Shown here piece after piece: positions 6,207 to 6,349 of a DNA stretch of 6,349 bases (the first letter of the stretch is position 1; each line of letters starts with the position of its first letter). The position numbers and the translations under genes are program-made. The stretch is from CAWHOW01 sp050013795 (GTDB lineage: Bacteria > Bacteroidota > Bacteroidia > Bacteroidales > CG2-30-32-10), in contig JBEKEO010000186.1 in the NCBI GenBank assembly GCA_050013795.1, positions 1 to 6,349 on the forward strand, written 5' to 3'. A model generated the notes under the pieces. That model saw nothing but the letters and a program-made list of their open reading frames with translations, did no database searches and was not told the origin of the DNA.

Positions 6207-6247
6207 TATTGCAGAAGCCACCGTTTTCAGCGGTGGCTTCTGTAGTG
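6207..6247. terminator. Strong hairpin between hoxH and the maturation protease gene
   Basis: CAGAAGCCACCG (6212-6223) pairs perfectly with CGGTGGCTTCTG (6231-6242) around a 7-base loop. The stem can be extended outward to 6207 and 6247 by five further pairs, three of them G-U. It begins 17 bases after the hoxH stop and ends 11 bases before the next ATG. No T-run follows, so it is not a canonical intrinsic terminator. It may be a weak terminator, or a 3'-end block to exonuclease that raises hoxFUYH mRNA level over that of the protease gene. Confidence 0.6.
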
Positions 6248-6258
6248 TAATAAAGAAT

Positions 6259-6349
6259 ATGAATATACTGGTATATGGATATGGTAATCCCGGAAGGCAG
6301 GATGATGCGTTAGGTGTCAGGCTGGCGGAGAACATTGAACAATGGGTAA
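6259..6349 (+). CDS. hoxW: Hydrogenase maturation protease, HoxW type (5' part only)
   Basis: The first 30 codons of a nickel-dependent endopeptidase that trims the C terminus of the hydrogenase large subunit after nickel insertion; the window ends within the gene. The translated start, MNILVYGYGNPGRQDDALG, has the family signature G-x-GN-x4-D(D/E)-x-x-G. Asp 16 matches the first nickel-binding acidic residue (Glu 16 in HybD, Asp 16 in HycI). The other ligands lie beyond the window. Its position after hoxH and the presence of a cleavable tail in HoxH make HoxH the likely substrate. The ATG has only an A-rich leader, and the hairpin at 6207-6247 may reduce its expression relative to the structural genes. 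Confidence 0.85.
   Translation, partial: MNILVYGYGNPGRQDDALGVRLAENIEQWV

Noticed and set aside
1..6349. CRISPR array, tRNA or rRNA genes, insertion sequences
   Set aside because: No spaced direct repeats, RNA gene signatures, transposase motifs or terminal inverted repeats with target duplications were seen.

Overview
The window is AT-rich and probably comes from a member of the Bacteroidota or a close relative. The support is two promoter-like sequences that fit the Bacteroidota sigma factor consensus (TTTG, about 20 bases, TAnnTTTG), mostly A-rich leaders without Shine-Dalgarno sequences, and a dnaJ-type/cbpM gene pair. The assignment is an inference; no marker gene is present. All genes read on the + strand.

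Region 1 (1-234) is non-coding. It holds a good Bacteroidota-type promoter (150-181), and a perfect 12-bp inverted repeat (129-140 / 164-175) brackets that promoter's upstream element. Region 2 (235-1427) is a two-gene unit: a CbpA-type J-domain co-chaperone and a small CbpM-like modulator 2 bases downstream. Region 3 (1428-1599) is non-coding. It has an AT-rich hairpin, a second Bacteroidota-type promoter (1513-1542), and an 18-bp palindrome TTGTTAA-N4-TTAACAA (1550-1567). That palindrome matches the known operator of Rex, the repressor that senses the NADH/NAD+ ratio. Region 4 (1600-6189) encodes a complete soluble NAD-coupled [NiFe] hydrogenase of group 3d in the order hoxF-hoxU-hoxY-hoxH, followed by a strong hairpin. 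Region 5 (6259-6349) is the first 30 codons of the hydrogenase maturation protease (hoxW type), cut by the window end.

The hydrogenase genes form a logical unit. HoxY and HoxH make the [NiFe] module that oxidises or evolves H2. HoxF and HoxU make the flavin/iron-sulfur diaphorase that exchanges electrons with NAD(H). The protease should remove the 24-residue tail of HoxH after nickel insertion. A Rex operator on this promoter would link expression of an NADH-coupled hydrogenase to the cell's own NADH/NAD+ ratio; this is the most interesting observation here. The protein families are all known, and I see no previously undescribed system; the new content is mainly in the predicted regulatory sites.
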